Made by a program: the position numbers and the translations under genes
In this document: positions 6,598 through 7,962 of the stretch, piece after piece
How positions within the stretch are numbered: position 1 is the first letter of the stretch
Layout of the letters: every line of letters begins with the position of its first letter
Notes under the pieces: model-generated
The model's database searches: none
Told to the model about the DNA's origin: nothing
The model's input: only the letters and a program-made list of their open reading frames with translations
Origin: an uncultured Halioglobus sp.
Lineage (GTDB): Bacteria > Pseudomonadota > Gammaproteobacteria > Pseudomonadales > Halieaceae
NCBI GenBank assembly: GCA_905480565.1
Contig: CAJQQW010000147.1
Coordinates: forward strand, 1 to 7,962
Direction of reading: 5' to 3'
Length of the DNA: 7,962 nucleotides

Positions 6598-7962
6598 TTG
6601 CCTGAACTGGGTACACATAAAGACGTTTCGGAGAGCGATAGACCTCTCGTTGTTGATCTGGATGGCACCCTCATCCGCACCGACTTGTTATATGAATCGG
6701 GCCTCAAATTGGTCCGTGACCGACCCCTTGCCGCCCTGCAAATGCCGTTCAAGCTGCGCCACGGGAAGGCAGCCTTGAAACAATATGTGGCCACGCATAC
6801 TGACGTCTGTGCGCAGTCGCTACCCTATAATGAGGCGTTATTGTCGTGGTTGCGTGAAGAGCGGAGCAGAGGGCGGCGGTTGATTCTTTGCACAGCTTCC
6901 AACGAAAAGTTTGCTCGGGATGTGGCCGAGCACCTCGATCTATTCGACGATGTCGTAGCCAGTGATGCTGACACTAACCTGAAAGGTGACGAAAAAGCCA
7001 AGGCGCTCTGCAACCGCTTCGGACGGGGTGAATTTGACTATGCCGGTAACTCCAGCGCAGACCTGGCCATCTGGGAATGTGCGTCCAAGGCAATACTCGT
7101 CAATGCCAGTGCAGCGCTGGCTAGTGAGGTCACCGCCCGCTTCACGGTGGACAGGGTGTTTCCCTCGGCTCTGGTGCAATGCGCCGACTGGCTGCGAGCC
7201 CTGCGGCTACAGCAGTGGTTGAAGAACTTGTTACTCTTCGCGCCTATGCTGGCGGCGCATCGTGTGCTGGAGCCCAGTGCCTTGTGGATCTTGCTGGTGG
7301 CATTTTTCTCCTTCGGTTTGTCCGCCTCCGCAACTTATTTGATGAACGACTTGCTGGATCTGGAGAGCGACCGGCTGCATCCGCGCAAGCGCTACCGTGC
7401 GCTGGCCGCCGGTCTTATTTCGGCCCCGCGCGCAATATTGGTTAGCGCGAGCCTGCTTGCCATCGGTCTGCTCTTGGCCACAGCCGTTAGCGTTCAGTTT
7501 CTGCTTTGCTTGGCCTGCTATCTGTTGTTGACCTGCTGTTATTCCTGGTTCCTGAAGCGTCTGATCCTGCTGGATTGCCTGACTCTGGCCATGTTGTACA
7601 CGCTGCGCATTATCGCCGGCGGCGCCGCCCTGCAGATGGGTATTTCCTTCTGGTTGCTGTCGTTCTCCGCCTTCCTGTTCCTGTCTCTGGCGTATGTAAA
7701 ACGCTATGCCGAGATCGAGGTGCAGTTGCGCGAGGGACGTGACAAGATTCACGGCAGGGGCTACCTCACTGCTGATGCGCCGCTGCTGCGAACACTGGGT
7801 ATCAGCGCCGGCTATGCCGCCACACTGGTATTGGCTCTGTACCTTGACAGCGATGAGATCAGGGTGTTGTACGCCAATCCGCAAATTGTGTGGGGAGCGG
7901 TAATGATATTGCTGTACTGGGTCAGCTGGGTTTGGATGCAGGCGCACCGGGGGCGCATGCAC
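6598..7962 (+). CDS. HAD phosphatase-UbiA prenyltransferase fusion, DPPR synthase-like (3'-truncated)
   Basis: An uninterrupted frame gives 455 residues and runs off the right edge. Residues about 15-190 are a HAD phosphatase domain: nucleophile motif VVDLDGTL (D20, D22), motif II CTAS (T99), candidate motif III lysines K129/K133, and motif IV GNSSAD (150-155). From about 200 a UbiA domain follows: LRLQQWLKN, a polytopic membrane region, the prenyl-diphosphate/Mg motif NDLLDLESD (250-258) followed by RLHPRKRYRALAAG, then RIIAGGAA and KRYAE (368-372). These match decaprenylphosphoryl-5-phosphoribose synthase (Rv3806c), which joins PRPP to polyprenyl phosphate; the HAD part could remove the 5-phosphate. 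The frame upstream closes at TAA (6574-6576) and has no ATG or GTG before the nucleophile motif, so TTG at 6598 is the best start; a GTGGGA 13 bases upstream is a poor ribosome site. Some C-terminal UbiA helices are missing from view. Confidence 0.92.
   Translation, partial: MPELGTHKDVSESDRPLVVDLDGTLIRTDLLYESGLKLVRDRPLAALQMPFKLRHGKAALKQYVATHTDVCAQSLPYNEALLSWLREERSRGRRLILCTASNEKFARDVAEHLDLFDDVVASDADTNLKGDEKAKALCNRFGRGEFDYAGNSSADLAIWECASKAILVNASAALASEVTARFTVDRVFPSALVQCADWLRALRLQQWLKNLLLFAPMLAAHRVLEPSALWILLVAFFSFGLSASATYLMNDLLDLESDRLHPRKRYRALAAGLISAPRAILVSASLLAIGLLLATAVSVQFLLCLACYLLLTCCYSWFLKRLILLDCLTLAMLYTLRIIAGGAALQMGISFWLLSFSAFLFLSLAYVKRYAEIEVQLREGRDKIHGRGYLTADAPLLRTLGISAGYAATLVLALYLDSDEIRVLYANPQIVWGAVMILLYWVSWVWMQAHRGRMH

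Noticed and set aside
7231..7962. Long minus-strand open frame (243 codons, Gln-rich)
   Set aside because: It lies fully opposite the HAD-UbiA coding frame, which carries clear family motifs; its Gln-rich content reflects Leu (CTG) codons read in reverse.
1..7962. CRISPR arrays, tRNA or rRNA genes, insertion sequences
   Set aside because: No regularly spaced repeats, cloverleaf-like segments, rRNA blocks or transposase motifs were seen on either strand.

Overview
The window looks like a chromosomal piece from a Gram-negative bacterium, most likely a gammaproteobacterium. The grounds are gene style, a heme-type bacterioferritin with a Fur-like box, and the use of a pathway better known from actinobacteria in a compact proteobacterial-looking operon. 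No rRNA or other taxonomic marker is present, so this placement is inference.

Region 1 (about 1-5497, + strand) is a tightly packed, probably co-transcribed operon. It begins with the C-terminal tail of a membrane protein. Six complete genes follow: a DprE1-like FAD oxidase, a DprE2-like short-chain reductase, an extended NAD-dependent epimerase/dehydratase, an FAD-dependent amine-oxidase-fold oxidoreductase, a GtrA-family four-helix membrane protein and a class I SAM methyltransferase. Junctions run from overlaps of 4-8 bases to gaps of at most 30 bases.

Region 2 (5614-6192) is a complete bacterioferritin gene (bfr) on the minus strand, convergent with the operon. It has all ferroxidase residues and the heme ligand. 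Upstream are a plausible sigma70 promoter with a perfect -10 and a Fur-like 7-1-7 box touching the -35.

Region 3 (about 6193-6597) is an AT-richer intergenic stretch with no convincing gene. It holds a few short repeats, including a 10-base inverted repeat whose arms lie 6170-6179 and 6529-6538.

Region 4 (6598-7962, running off the right edge) is a fused HAD phosphatase / UbiA prenyltransferase gene that appears to start at TTG. Its UbiA half carries the motifs of decaprenylphosphoryl-5-phosphoribose synthase (Rv3806c type).

Together regions 1 and 4 encode a complete-looking route to a polyprenyl-phosphate-linked D-arabinofuranose donor. UbiA would join PRPP to the polyprenyl phosphate, the fused HAD domain could remove the 5-phosphate, the DprE1/DprE2 pair would epimerise ribose to arabinose at C2, and the GtrA protein could help flip or present the lipid-linked sugar. 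The epimerase, FAD oxidoreductase and methyltransferase are not needed for that route. They may make or modify a further sugar, and they are the least understood part of the window.
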